A stretch of DNA of 42,861 bases, from IMG/VR virus record IMGVR_UViG_3300034072_000966, positions 1 through 42,861 of that record; one strand, written 5' to 3'. This DNA comes from a virus. Of this stretch, positions 15,338 to 23,511 are shown one piece after another. The position numbers were made by a program, and so were the translations under genes. Under the pieces are notes generated by a model. The model made no database searches and was not told the DNA's origin. It worked only from the letters and a program-made list of their open reading frames with translations. Numbering within the stretch: the stretch's first letter is position 1; each line of letters starts with the position of its first letter.

Positions 15338-15769
15338 TTAGCCGCTGCGTTTGTTCAATCGGTCAAGCTGCTGTGCAAGGCGCTGGCGGGAGGGCTCGAG
15401 CTCTTTGTCCCGCGCGGGCCGCATATAGGGGCGGGCGGCCATGCGCGATGTTCCGAACTCCAAGGGGGCGGCATAGGCGGCCTCGGATCGCACTTCGGCG
15501 CTGATCGGGCCGGTGGGCGCGGTCTTGAGCTTGGACTGCAATTCGCCGGTGTCGCGGTTTGGCGGCTCGCCCGGGCGGGACGGTACATGGCCGGCGCCCG
15601 AGACGCTGCCCGCGCTGATCGAGCGGAACGCCTCGGCCCTGATCGCATCGGCGCTTTCATAGACGGCAGCACCCACAGCGCGGACCATCTCGGGCCCGCC
15701 GAGCATCCGCATGCGGCGCAAGTGCCTATCGAGGCCGCGCGGGCGGGTCACAGCTTTCGTCCCCGGCAC
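15338..15769 (-). CDS. HK97 gp10-like head-tail protein
   Basis: The 143-residue product carries YAAPLEFGTSRMAARPYMRPA near residues 98-118, the diagnostic motif of HK97 gp10-like proteins. It also has a helical N-terminus with RPRGLDRHLRRMRML. This family is found between head-tail adaptor and tail terminator genes and is thought to act at the neck or in tail completion. The start overlaps the end of the upstream gene by 22 bp. Confidence 0.85.
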   Translation of the reverse strand: MPGTKAVTRPRGLDRHLRRMRMLGGPEMVRAVGAAVYESADAIRAEAFRSISAGSVSGAGHVPSRPGEPPNRDTGELQSKLKTAPTGPISAEVRSEAAYAAPLEFGTSRMAARPYMRPARDKELEPSRQRLAQQLDRLNKRSG

Positions 15770-16134
15770 TCATAGCCCACGCCTGCCGGATCGCGCTGGC
15801 AGGTCAGCAATGCCCAGCTGCCAGCATTTGGTCCGCTGGTGACGGTAATGGTGGCTGAGGTGTCGAGCGCAGGGGCTAGCGAGGTGTGAAGCGAAGCGGC
15901 GAGGACGAGGATCCGCACATCGGTCTGCAAGAAGCCTTCGGCCTCGCGCATCTGCTGTGTCGGCGCATCGAATTGTGCCTTGCAGGCGTAGCTGGCAGGC
16001 GTCCCTGGCGTTACGATCGAGCCGCCGTTGTCATAGGTGGGCGTGCCGGGCCACGACGCAGACGCATCGACGAATGGCCCGCCCGCCATGTTGGAGAATG
16101 CGGTGGCCAGTGAGGCGAAAGCCGCATCAAACAT
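15748..16134 (-). CDS. Probable head closure / head-tail joining protein
   Basis: The 128-residue product (MFDAAFASLATAFSNMAGGPF...) is beta-rich in its second half, with ITVTSGPNAGSWALLTCQRDP and GVGYECRGRKL. It lies between the DUF4054 adaptor and the HK97 gp10-like gene, where the head-tail stopper is normally found. The call is by position and size only. It overlaps both neighbours. Confidence 0.6.
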   Translation of the reverse strand: MFDAAFASLATAFSNMAGGPFVDASASWPGTPTYDNGGSIVTPGTPASYACKAQFDAPTQQMREAEGFLQTDVRILVLAASLHTSLAPALDTSATITVTSGPNAGSWALLTCQRDPAGVGYECRGRKL

Positions 16135-16492
16135 CGAGCGGCGGCGTCCATGCTAGGCGCGGGCCCGCAAAGCTACGGCGGGCCAGATCGAGGAACTCTC
16201 GCCCGTAAATCGTGGCGTGAAAGCCGGTGCGGTTGGCTTGGGCCTCGCTGACCTGCGCCGAAAATGTGCCAGACTTGAATCCGGTCACGCCTTGGGCGGC
16301 CGCGCCGCCATTGCCTTGCTCGGCCAGCTTGTGGGCGGCATAGGCCATGGCGCCACGCGGCTGATCTGCGTCAGCCCATGCGCTCACTTCGGCAAAGCCC
16401 TCAGTCAGCCAGACCTGCACGATGGTATCAGCCACTGCGGCAAAAGCCGGGTAGCGAGCGCGGAAATCGGCGATGGTCGGAGTTGTGGCCAT
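16127..16492 (-). CDS. Head-tail adaptor (DUF4054-like)
   Basis: The 121-residue product begins MATTPTIADFRARYPAF, followed by VQVWLTEGFAEVSAW and AMAYAAHKLAEQG. It ends TIYGREFLDLARRSF, the series of blocks typical of DUF4054 adaptor proteins. The family attaches below the portal ring and prepares it for tail docking. It is the first of the neck genes after the beta-helix gene. The 44 bp upstream contain one copy of the GGCGGGAA motif and no clear Shine-Dalgarno. Confidence 0.75.
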   Translation of the reverse strand: MATTPTIADFRARYPAFAAVADTIVQVWLTEGFAEVSAWADADQPRGAMAYAAHKLAEQGNGGAAAQGVTGFKSGTFSAQVSEAQANRTGFHATIYGREFLDLARRSFAGPRLAWTPPLDV

Positions 16493-16536
16493 GTCAGTTC
16501 AATGCCTGCCTAAGCGTGAGGTGTTCCCGCCGCTCA

Positions 16537-19062
16537 TCACGGAACACTCGTGAAGTTGCCGCCGCGCTTCCACGCATCCGCGTTGGCGCTGGTCGCATCG
16601 TTGGGCAGGGTCTTGTGTCGCACCCCGTTGAAGTCCACCGACATATCGGCGATGCGAGCGCCTGCGGGGATTGGTGAAACTCCGGTCGTGTTGGCGAGGA
16701 AGCTGACCTCGCGCCCCGTCTGGAACAGGCCGGTGCTGGTTGCGGTGAAAGCTCTCGTCCGCGACACGCCGTTGACCGTGCAGATAACCTGCTGCGTCAC
16801 TTGGTTCACGTCGAACTCGATCTCATACCACGTTTGCGCGGTCAGCGTGTTCGGCGGCGGGGCCACATCAAGATCGGTCATCATCTTGGCAGTCGTGCTA
16901 TCCTCGACCGTGGCGTTGAGCGAACCGGCAGAGTTGCGCACCTGCAAATCGCAGCCGGTGCTTTCCTGCGTGAACAGGTTGGCGAGGCCGTATCCGGTGG
17001 GGAGCCACAGCTTGCAGCGGAAGGTGATGCGGCTTGTCCCGCTCGGCACATTGACCGGATCGACGAAGTAGCTGGGGGTCGCACCCTGCACCAGATAGGC
17101 GGTCGGGGTTGAAGCAGTGGTGATGTTCACGCCTTGCGTGAAGCCGTTGATCGTCACCGAGGCCGTCACAATGCCGCTCGAACTGCCCGAACTGGTGCGC
17201 CTGATCTGGATGAACTGGCCGGGCTGGATCGTCCCGCTCGCAGTCGTCCATGCCTGAATGACGGTGACGCCATCGGTATCGACGCTCTGCCATTCGGTGC
17301 CAGCGCCGACGCTGACCGTCTGGTTGGCGCGCTTGTTGAGGATTTTGCGCAGCGGCAGGGTGATAAGCGTGCTGGCTGCTTGGTTGGTCAGCGCGTTCCA
17401 GTGCGCCCCGCTCGGCACGTTCTCCCACAGGATCACGGCTTCGGGGTCGCTCGTCGTCCAATCGATTGCGTTGGCCGTGGCAACCGCGCCGACGCCCGCC
17501 CCTTCGGCTGCGGTCGTCAGGGCCGTCTCGATCTGCGCGCGGGTGGTCGCTGTCGCCAGATTGGCGAAGTTCGGGAACACCGCCGCAGGGCTTGCCATGC
17601 CGCTCCACAGCACGTTTCCGTCCTGTTGCGGTTCTTCCGGGTCGAACAGCAGGCTCGGGAACACGCTCTTGCCGATATAGACCGAACCGCCCTGATCGGT
17701 GGCAACGCTGATGCGCGGGCTGGCATTGGCGACATTCGAGTAATCGGCAATGGTCGCCCCGTAGATCAGATAGTCGCGGACAGGGTAGGTCGCGCCCTCG
17801 CCGGTTGCGATCTGCGGAGCAGAGCCGCCCACCAGCGTTTCCGAAACCACGAACACATCGCTGTAGGACGGCAGAATGTCGTTGTCGGAAATGAAGATGC
17901 CCTGATGGGTCACGCCAGCGCGCAGCGGGCCGACGCGCATCCGGTTGCCCGCCACCCTGATGTTGCTGATCGTGCCAGCGCCCGTGCCGAACGCCTGATA
18001 CACGTCACCATGCGGATCGCCTGCATCGCCGTTGAGGTTCTCGGCAATGCCCGAGCGGCTGAACTGGACGCTGTAGATGTTGCGCATGATGCGGGCCGAG
18101 CCGCCCACAGCCGGAGCCGCCGAGACAAGATCGCCATAGATGCGGTCGAAGTCGTTATCCATGACGATCAGGCGCGTGGGCGTGCCAACGCCCTTCACCC
18201 CGTCGCCAAGATCGCGGAAGATGCAGTTGCGGATTTCGATGTCCTGAATGACCGCGCTGCCGCTCGCAAAGAAGGCGCGGCCCATGTAGTAGAGCAGCCC
18301 GATTTCGGTGCGGGCGTTGACCTCGCTGGTCGCGCTCGCGGCGAGGATGGCAAAGTGCGTGTCGGTGGTGGGATTGAGGCCCGTCAGCCGCACCCGCGCC
18401 CCTGCCGCACAGGCCGTGTCGCCGGTCGTTGCTGTCACGCCCGCGCCGCCCACCTTGACGTAAACGGTCTGCGCGCCCCGGTTGAAGAACTCGATCATCC
18501 CGCCAGTCGCGGTCGCGTCCTTCCACGTCAGGGCATAGGTCGCGCTGGTCGTGGTCGCGGTCTGCACGTTGTTGACGCGCTCGTATTCCGGCAGATCGGC
18601 GTCGGTGTCCACATCGAGCAGGCTCGCCCCATAGCCGTGCCGGAAGGTGGTGCCCTTGTTGAACCGCAGCTTGTCGAAGGTGCCGGTGTTGAACTCGACG
18701 CAGGCAAGCTCCGCCTTGGGCCAGCCCTGCAACTGGAAGTTGAGGCCCGAAAAGTCCACCCCGCGGACCAGCGTGAACAGGTCGAGGTGGCCGAGATAGG
18801 AACCGGCATTGGCGCTGCGGATGGTGACAGGCCCGCCCGCCGCCGTGAAGTCCCTGTTGCTGATCGCCACTGGATCGGGGATCGGCGCTGCTACCTCGAC
18901 GATCTTGTTCGCCAGGGTCGCGGCGCTGTTGGCGAACACCACGTTCCATTCCGCCACGCTGGTGACGGTGTAGTCGGCGGGGAGAAGTCCGCCACCACCC
19001 GCGCCGCGCCGATACCCGAAGGGCGAACCGAACCCGCTAAGCGGCGACACCATCTCACGCAT
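16537..19062 (-). CDS. Large beta-helix fibre-like protein inside the head module
   Basis: This 841-residue protein has a short anchor-like N-terminus (MREMVSPLSGFGSPFGYRR, then GAGGGG). A long region with the regular short strands and Asn/Gly/Asp turns of a right-handed parallel beta-helix follows (about 60-460; for example IEIRNCIFRDLGDGV and LIVMDNDFDRIYGDL). The C-terminal part (about 600-830) looks like a jelly-roll/lectin-type domain (FRCKLWLPTGYGLAN, TWYEIEFDVNQVTQQ). Beta-helix proteins on phages usually bind or cut surface polysaccharides. It lies between the capsid genes and the neck genes, so it may decorate the head or neck rather than the tail tip. No catalytic residues can be assigned. 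Confidence 0.7.
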   Translation of the reverse strand: MREMVSPLSGFGSPFGYRRGAGGGGLLPADYTVTSVAEWNVVFANSAATLANKIVEVAAPIPDPVAISNRDFTAAGGPVTIRSANAGSYLGHLDLFTLVRGVDFSGLNFQLQGWPKAELACVEFNTGTFDKLRFNKGTTFRHGYGASLLDVDTDADLPEYERVNNVQTATTTSATYALTWKDATATGGMIEFFNRGAQTVYVKVGGAGVTATTGDTACAAGARVRLTGLNPTTDTHFAILAASATSEVNARTEIGLLYYMGRAFFASGSAVIQDIEIRNCIFRDLGDGVKGVGTPTRLIVMDNDFDRIYGDLVSAAPAVGGSARIMRNIYSVQFSRSGIAENLNGDAGDPHGDVYQAFGTGAGTISNIRVAGNRMRVGPLRAGVTHQGIFISDNDILPSYSDVFVVSETLVGGSAPQIATGEGATYPVRDYLIYGATIADYSNVANASPRISVATDQGGSVYIGKSVFPSLLFDPEEPQQDGNVLWSGMASPAAVFPNFANLATATTRAQIETALTTAAEGAGVGAVATANAIDWTTSDPEAVILWENVPSGAHWNALTNQAASTLITLPLRKILNKRANQTVSVGAGTEWQSVDTDGVTVIQAWTTASGTIQPGQFIQIRRTSSGSSSGIVTASVTINGFTQGVNITTASTPTAYLVQGATPSYFVDPVNVPSGTSRITFRCKLWLPTGYGLANLFTQESTGCDLQVRNSAGSLNATVEDSTTAKMMTDLDVAPPPNTLTAQTWYEIEFDVNQVTQQVICTVNGVSRTRAFTATSTGLFQTGREVSFLANTTGVSPIPAGARIADMSVDFNGVRHKTLPNDATSANADAWKRGGNFTSVP

Positions 19063-19354
19063 GGCTGACGAACACCTCGGCGGCCTTGCCTTCTTCCGCG
19101 CTGCGTGCCCATACGCGGTTGACCCCAGAAACTCCGGGGAACAGATCGGCCAGCGCCGCCTTGCTTTCGCCCTGTCCCGGTTCGTAACGCAGCCCCACCG
19201 TCACGCTTGAAGCGTTGGGCGCGGTCGTCCCGTTGGTGCCCTGCAAATAAACAGGCACGCCGCGAATGAGCTGAAACGTAATGTCGGTCACATCGGCATT
19301 GGTCAGCTGAGTCCATGCCGAAGAATTGACGGCGATCGAAGTGTTCTGCGGCAT
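19055..19354 (-). CDS. Small beta-sandwich structural protein
   Basis: The 99-residue product (MPQNTSIAVNSSAWTQLTNAD...) is predicted to be all beta and rich in Thr, Ser and Val. The segment VPVYLQGTNGTTAPNA is followed by RYEPGQGESKAALADLF. Similar short proteins accompany phage fibres or capsids. It overlaps the start of the beta-helix gene by eight bases, so it may be its partner or base. It is the first gene after the intrinsic terminator at 19369-19401. Confidence 0.6.
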   Translation of the reverse strand: MPQNTSIAVNSSAWTQLTNADVTDITFQLIRGVPVYLQGTNGTTAPNASSVTVGLRYEPGQGESKAALADLFPGVSGVNRVWARSAEEGKAAEVFVSHA

Positions 19355-19368
19355 TGCTTGCTCCTATG

Positions 19369-19401
19369 AAAAAAGCCCCGCCCGGCTTCCCGAGCGGGGC
19401 T
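19369..19401 (-). terminator. Rho-independent terminator downstream of the capsid genes
   Basis: On the minus strand AGCCCCGCTC pairs with GGGCGGGGCT around an 8-base loop, followed directly by TTTTTT (19374-19369). The 10-bp stem has one G-T pair. It lies inside the leftward structural operon, after the 62-residue gene and before the fibre-associated genes. It should lower transcription of the genes beyond relative to the major capsid gene unless anti-terminated. Confidence 0.85.
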
Positions 19402-19425
19402 CCCCCTGACGCTGACGAGGCGCCG

Positions 19426-19614
19426 TCAATCCTTGGCCGGATCATCCTTGGCAGGCGCGGCCTTGGCCTTTCCCTTCGCGGGCTGCTCGACGACCTCGAA
19501 CCACTCCGGCTCGAAATCGTCGGCCTCGATCACCTGCCCCGGCTCGGCCATGACAAGGGTTGCCCCCTGCCATGCGCCGCGCGGGCCGGTACTGATGTTC
19601 TTGACCTTGGCCAT
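19426..19614 (-). CDS. Small acidic/basic-tailed protein next to major capsid gene
   Basis: The 62-residue product begins MAKVKNISTGPRGAWQGATL and has a short beta domain. The DDFEPEWFEVVEQP segment is followed by a Lys/Ala/Pro/Asp tail (KGKAKAAPAKDDPAKD). Small proteins of this form are common beside capsid genes in phages and are sometimes minor head components. The start is three bases from the capsid stop. It ends just before a strong terminator. The function is unknown. Confidence 0.65.
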   Translation of the reverse strand: MAKVKNISTGPRGAWQGATLVMAEPGQVIEADDFEPEWFEVVEQPAKGKAKAAPAKDDPAKD

Positions 19615-19617
19615 TGC

Positions 19618-20709
19618 TCAGATGCCGTCGCGGTAAACGATGGCCTTGGGCAGGCGCACATCCAGACCGCCCACGTTCATGATGCCCGCAACCTCGTAGA
19701 CGAGGCTCGACTTCTGGAACGCCGGGAGGAACTGGTGCGGGCCGGGCAGCAGGAAGCGCAGCACCTGCGGGTTGTTGTCGTAGGCGATCATGCGCTTGCT
19801 GTTGCTCTGGCCTGCGGTTTCGAGCGCGCGGCTCTTGAGGATGCGCAGACCGGCACCGGCCACGTTGTTCGCCTGCAGGAACGACAGGATCGTCGAACCA
19901 GTGTCCGAGAGGCGGGTGGTGGCGATGCGGTTGTATTCGCTGGTCGGCAGCACAACCGTGTTGGCGATGTGCGTTTCGCCGGTGCCAGTTTCGACAGCCG
20001 TGATCGCCTCGTTCAGATCGCGCAGGATCTGGTCAGCGGTCTTGCTGGCGAAAGTGCGGGCCGACCCGGTGCCATCGTTGGGCACGTTGGCAGCCGGGGC
20101 GTTGGCGTCGTTGGTGAAGCCGGTCCAGCCCTTCTCGCTTTCGCCGCGCGCGTTTTGGCCGGTCATGGCGATGCCGTAGATGAAGCGGTCAGCGGCCTGC
20201 ACAGCGGCCTGCGCCTTGTCAGCCGAGAGCGAGCGGCCCAGCTTGGCGGCACGCTGCAGCTCCTGCGTGTTCCACTCGTAGCCAATCGCGGCCAGGTGGA
20301 AGTTGCGGGTGGCCTGCGCCATTTCGGTCGAGGCATAAGGCACGTCGAACGCACCGCCGCCGAGGAACTCGGCCGAGCCGACGTTATCCATCGAGTAGAC
20401 CAGCGTGCCGACATCCCACATATCGCCATCGGTCACGACCGGCATGTAAGGCGCGATGTCGAACGAGGGATAGCGGGTCATGTAGACCTCGGCCTCGATG
20501 CGGTGCAGCTGCGGGGTCAGGAAGGCATAGCCGACCTGCTGGTCCGAGAAGAAGGCATCGGCCTTGTCGGCGAACGTGGCCGCATGGCGGGCATTGTCGC
20601 GCGACCAGGCAGCGATGACGGCCTTCTTCACGTCCGCATCGGCGGCCATGAACAGGTCGGCATCCTTGATCCCGGAGGCGCTGTCGTAGAGATTGGTGAT
20701 CGCGTTCAT
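19618..20709 (-). CDS. Major capsid protein (DUF2184, HK97-fold type)
   Basis: The 363-residue protein fits the DUF2184 major capsid group. The N-terminus is MNAITNLYDSASGIKDADLF. It contains SFDIAPYMPVVTDGDMWD (around 80-97), the long P-domain-like region SMDNVGSAEFLGGG, and ANTVVLPTSEYNRIATTRLSD. It ends in beta strands (GLDVRLPKAIVYRDGI). AAGGAGG lies nine bases before the ATG, a strong signal fitting a highly expressed shell protein. It lies between the decoration gene and a terminator. The protein assembles into the icosahedral head. Confidence 0.85.
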   Translation of the reverse strand: MNAITNLYDSASGIKDADLFMAADADVKKAVIAAWSRDNARHAATFADKADAFFSDQQVGYAFLTPQLHRIEAEVYMTRYPSFDIAPYMPVVTDGDMWDVGTLVYSMDNVGSAEFLGGGAFDVPYASTEMAQATRNFHLAAIGYEWNTQELQRAAKLGRSLSADKAQAAVQAADRFIYGIAMTGQNARGESEKGWTGFTNDANAPAANVPNDGTGSARTFASKTADQILRDLNEAITAVETGTGETHIANTVVLPTSEYNRIATTRLSDTGSTILSFLQANNVAGAGLRILKSRALETAGQSNSKRMIAYDNNPQVLRFLLPGPHQFLPAFQKSSLVYEVAGIMNVGGLDVRLPKAIVYRDGI

Positions 20710-20723
20710 TGTTTCACGCCTCC

Positions 20724-21185
20724 TTAGCGCTTGACGATGCGGATGAGACCGCCGCCGGTGATGGTCTGATCGGCAACCCAGCCCGTGGCGATGTTGCTGG
20801 CATCCGCAGCGGTCGAGCTGAGCGCGCCGGTCGAGTTGTTGACGGTGATCGCCGCGCCATCAGCCACGTTGCCGGTCACGGTCACGAAAATCGCGCCCGA
20901 AGTCAGGATCGTGGCGTTGTCGTACTGCTGATACTCGTCAGCGCCCTGCCCCGCGACCGGCTGCTGCGCCGAGGTGGCCACAGTGAAGCCGAGGAAGGTG
21001 CCAAGCGTACCCACGGTGCCGGTGCAACCGTGATCGCCGGAACCGCGATAGACGGGCTTGCCGAAGGCAACGCCAGCGGCATCCTCGACAGTGCGGGTGA
21101 TGCGGTTCGAGGTTTCGCCATTGGCGACCATGCCCGGATAGCCGAGCGCGAGGTTTTCGGTGTAGCTGTTCTGAAGAACGGGCAT
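20724..21185 (-). CDS. Head decoration / capsid cement protein
   Basis: The 153-residue product is beta-rich and Gly/Thr/Ala-rich (MPVLQNSYTENLALGYPGMV..., FLGFTVATSAQQPVAGQG, NSTGALSSTAADASNIATGW). It resembles the DUF2190/cement class that binds on the capsid surface and stabilises the shell. It sits between protease/scaffold and major capsid genes, the usual place for this function. AAGGAG lies eight bases upstream of the ATG. Confidence 0.75.
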   Translation of the reverse strand: MPVLQNSYTENLALGYPGMVANGETSNRITRTVEDAAGVAFGKPVYRGSGDHGCTGTVGTLGTFLGFTVATSAQQPVAGQGADEYQQYDNATILTSGAIFVTVTGNVADGAAITVNNSTGALSSTAADASNIATGWVADQTITGGGLIRIVKR

Positions 21186-21197
21186 TGGCTCGGCTCC

Positions 21198-21689
21198 TTA
21201 CGAGTAGCGGGCGAGGCGCAGGGCGCTGGAAACGCCGCGGGCATCGGAGAAGTTGGCGGGAGCCGGGGCGATGTTCACCACGGCCGGCTTGCTGTCGGCG
21301 GTCAGGGCATCGAAGCGCGCCTCGACATAGTCGTCGGACTTGTCGGCGACATCGATCTTGGCAGCATCGAGAGCCATACGGCGCACCTCGGCAACGGTCT
21401 TGCCCTTGGTGTCGCCCAGCTTGTCGCCGACCACGGCCTTGGCCTTGGCAACCACTTCGGCCTTGGCATCGGCGAGCGCGTCGATGGTCGCTTGGTCCAC
21501 AACCTTCTTCTTGAGGTCGTCGATCTCGGCGTCCTTCTCGCCCATCGCCTTGTCGTGGGCTGCCTGCGCGTCAGCCAGCTTGGCATCGCGCTCGGCGATG
21601 GCCTGGTCCTTCTTCTCGATCACGGCGCGGACCGCCGCTTCATCGGCCAGCGAAACCGGCAGGCCGTCCACGATGATAGTTCCTGCCAT
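21198..21689 (-). CDS. Nested scaffold protein from an internal start
   Basis: ATG 21689, inside the DUF2213 gene and in the same frame, is preceded by AAGGAG with a six-base gap, a better signal than most genes here have. It would give a 163-residue protein starting MAGTIIVDGLPVSLADEAAV. This is the coiled-coil scaffold region without the protease. Lambda uses the same plan (C protease with nested Nu3 scaffold). The signal is seen directly; production of the short form is inferred. Confidence 0.7.
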   Translation of the reverse strand: MAGTIIVDGLPVSLADEAAVRAVIEKKDQAIAERDAKLADAQAAHDKAMGEKDAEIDDLKKKVVDQATIDALADAKAEVVAKAKAVVGDKLGDTKGKTVAEVRRMALDAAKIDVADKSDDYVEARFDALTADSKPAVVNIAPAPANFSDARGVSSALRLARYS

Positions 21690-22301
21690 TGCTGGCTCCT
21701 TCTGGTTGATGAGATTCTTGAGGTCGTTGAAGGCGTCTGCTGTGATTGCGTCACACAGCGCTGCATCCTTGATCGCGCATTCCGAACCAGCGCGACCACG
21801 ATCGACGATCGCGACATGGTTGCCCGTCACGCTGGTCTGCCGCGCATCGCAGATCGTGCCGTCCGGTGCGGTGAAGCGCCCGAATTCGAGATCGGCGGCA
21901 TAGCCATTGGACAGCTCGCGCTTTCCGCCATCGACTGCCGCAATCGCCGCAGCGTCGGTCAGCAGAAGATCGAAGGCGAGGTAATCGCCGTCGCGCATGG
22001 CGCCCATGACGGTGCCGCGCGCGTGCTGCCGCCAGTTGTCGGCGGTGACGGGCTCGTCGGGGTGGTTGTCCGTGACGGGCTTGCCGATGAACGAGCGCGC
22101 GGCGCGGTCGTCGAACACGGTCTTTTCGTCGCGCAGCACCTTGACGACGGCCTTGTCGCGCAGACCATGCTTGTTCTGGGGGTCAATCTCCCGGCCAGCA
22201 TAATCGTAGACGCCGGTCCGGGCGGCGCGAGCGCGGACGGCGACATAGCCGCCGTTGAGGCGCTTCGGTGCGTCAAGCGTGAGGCGATCCGCGAAGTACA
22301 T
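21198..22301 (-). CDS. Head maturation protease with fused scaffold (DUF2213)
   Basis: The 367-residue protein has an N-terminal DUF2213 protease-like region (about 1-175). It includes DYAGREIDPQNKHGL, DNHPDEPVTADNWRQH, ELSNGYAADLEFG and VTGNHVAIVDRGRAG. The C-terminal part (about 205-367) is a coiled-coil scaffold (KKDQAIAERDAKLADAQAA). Such proteins direct capsid assembly and then cleave the scaffold. A strong internal start at 21689 lets the scaffold part be made alone (listed separately). The gene lies between the minor head gene and the decoration gene. Confidence 0.8.
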   Translation of the reverse strand: MYFADRLTLDAPKRLNGGYVAVRARAARTGVYDYAGREIDPQNKHGLRDKAVVKVLRDEKTVFDDRAARSFIGKPVTDNHPDEPVTADNWRQHARGTVMGAMRDGDYLAFDLLLTDAAAIAAVDGGKRELSNGYAADLEFGRFTAPDGTICDARQTSVTGNHVAIVDRGRAGSECAIKDAALCDAITADAFNDLKNLINQKEPAMAGTIIVDGLPVSLADEAAVRAVIEKKDQAIAERDAKLADAQAAHDKAMGEKDAEIDDLKKKVVDQATIDALADAKAEVVAKAKAVVGDKLGDTKGKTVAEVRRMALDAAKIDVADKSDDYVEARFDALTADSKPAVVNIAPAPANFSDARGVSSALRLARYS

Positions 22302-22348
22302 GGTGCCCGCGATAGGACGCGGGCGCGAGGGGAATTACCGCCGTGAGG

Positions 22349-22645
22349 TTAGCAGGCGAGAATGTCGTCGCCCGGCTTGGCGTTGTTGATGCAGTCGATC
22401 TGCTCGTCAGTCAGCTCTGTAGCGCTGTAATCGGCATTGGCTGGGCGCATTGGTTCGGGAAACGCCTCGCCCTGCGCGAGCAACCAGAATGCGAACACCG
22501 CGACCGCAGCCCATCCGAACAGCAGCGTGAAGCTGATCCCCGGAAGCAGCCTGTCGCCCTCGGTCTTGTAAGTCGGGTTCGCGCCAATCTCCAAGAGTTT
22601 GACGGCGAGGCAGGCGCAGATGAGAAAGCCGATGATCTGGATCAT
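22349..22645 (-). CDS. Small two-helix membrane protein in the head module
   Basis: The 98-residue product has two hydrophobic segments: about residues 1-20 (MIQIIGFLICACLAVKLL) and 35-57 (GISFTLLFGWAAVAVFAFWL). An acidic C-terminus with two Cys follows (TDEQIDCINNAKPGDDILAC). A membrane protein between head protease and minor head genes is unusual and is not needed for capsid assembly. It may be an inserted cargo gene acting in exclusion or in the envelope. No family is recognised. Confidence 0.65.
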   Translation of the reverse strand: MIQIIGFLICACLAVKLLEIGANPTYKTEGDRLLPGISFTLLFGWAAVAVFAFWLLAQGEAFPEPMRPANADYSATELTDEQIDCINNAKPGDDILAC

Positions 22646-22663
22646 GGGGCTGACATAGCGTGA

Positions 22664-23509
22664 TTATTCCAAAATCAAAACCGCCCTCGATGTGCATCCA
22701 CAGTACGGCAGCTCGCCGGGCTTGTCCTCGGGCACCTTGCGAATCGTGCGCCCCTCGTATTCCTGGCCGACGCGCTCGGCGTTCTCGCTGTAGAGCTTGC
22801 CGTCACGCGCCACATGCTCGGGTCGCGAATGCATCTTGCCTGAGTGCACCCAGGTGAAGCTATCGATCCCGGCCTGCCGCCTGCGCTCCTCATTCAAAGC
22901 ACTGCCCAGCTTGACGTTCTGATCAGCCGCGATCCGAAGTGCGCGCTTGCGGCCCATCGCCACGGCCTCGGCAATCTCGCGGGCCACAGTGCGCGGCGGG
23001 GTGCGCGCCTGCAAACCGCGGAACACAGCATCGGCAATGCGCTCCCTCGTCTGGTCGCTGACGCTGCGCACGAGGGCGACATTGCGCGCGATCACGGTTT
23101 CCAGCGTCTCGCGCACGTCCTGGGGACCGATCAGCGTGGCAAGGTCAATCGCAGTCGCGGTCTGCACGGTGCGCCGCCATCGGGCGCGGTGCCATGCCTC
23201 GGCCAAGCGGGCCCAGCCCTCGACCCGCGCCCGAACGGACAGGATGAACGCGCCGGCGGCGCTGTTCGCGCGCTCGATTTCCACTTCGAGGGTGGCGGCG
23301 CTGTCGGTCTGTAGCTCGCTTAGCGATCGTGCGTATTCGGCTTCGATCGCGGCAAGGGCGCGCTCCCAGACCTGGACGACCGGCAGATAGGCGGCGCGGT
23401 AGAGGTCGGTCGCGCGTGTGCCCGGCAGCTTGATCGATTGGAGCGTGATGGCTTTTCGCCGTGTACCTGGACGGGCGCGGCGGGTCATTGCTGCCAGAGG
23501 CACCTTCAT
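22664..23509 (-). CDS. Minor head protein (SPP1 gp7 / Mu F-like)
   Basis: The start at 23509 is chosen over 23539 because it is clear of the portal coding region and has GAGG seven bases upstream. The 281-residue product is helical in its N-terminal two thirds. It then has GSALNEERRRQAGIDSFTWV followed by SGKMHSRPEHVARDGKLYS and DKPGELPYCGCTSRAVLILE. The last two blocks, with H...R and CxC, are the signature of the phage Mu F-like domain. Proteins of this family are minor capsid components attached to the portal and often travel with the DNA. Confidence 0.85.
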   Translation of the reverse strand: MKVPLAAMTRRARPGTRRKAITLQSIKLPGTRATDLYRAAYLPVVQVWERALAAIEAEYARSLSELQTDSAATLEVEIERANSAAGAFILSVRARVEGWARLAEAWHRARWRRTVQTATAIDLATLIGPQDVRETLETVIARNVALVRSVSDQTRERIADAVFRGLQARTPPRTVAREIAEAVAMGRKRALRIAADQNVKLGSALNEERRRQAGIDSFTWVHSGKMHSRPEHVARDGKLYSENAERVGQEYEGRTIRKVPEDKPGELPYCGCTSRAVLILE

Positions 23510-23511
23510 GG

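Noticed and set aside
17134-19068. Plus-strand open frame of 644 codons
   Set aside because: It is the mirror of the beta-helix gene. It is Arg/Asp/Ala/His-rich, has no ribosome binding site or domain, and arises from third-position GC bias on the other strand.
20709-22346. Plus-strand open frame of 545 codons
   Set aside because: Antisense to the decoration and protease/scaffold genes, which have clear families and ribosome binding sites.
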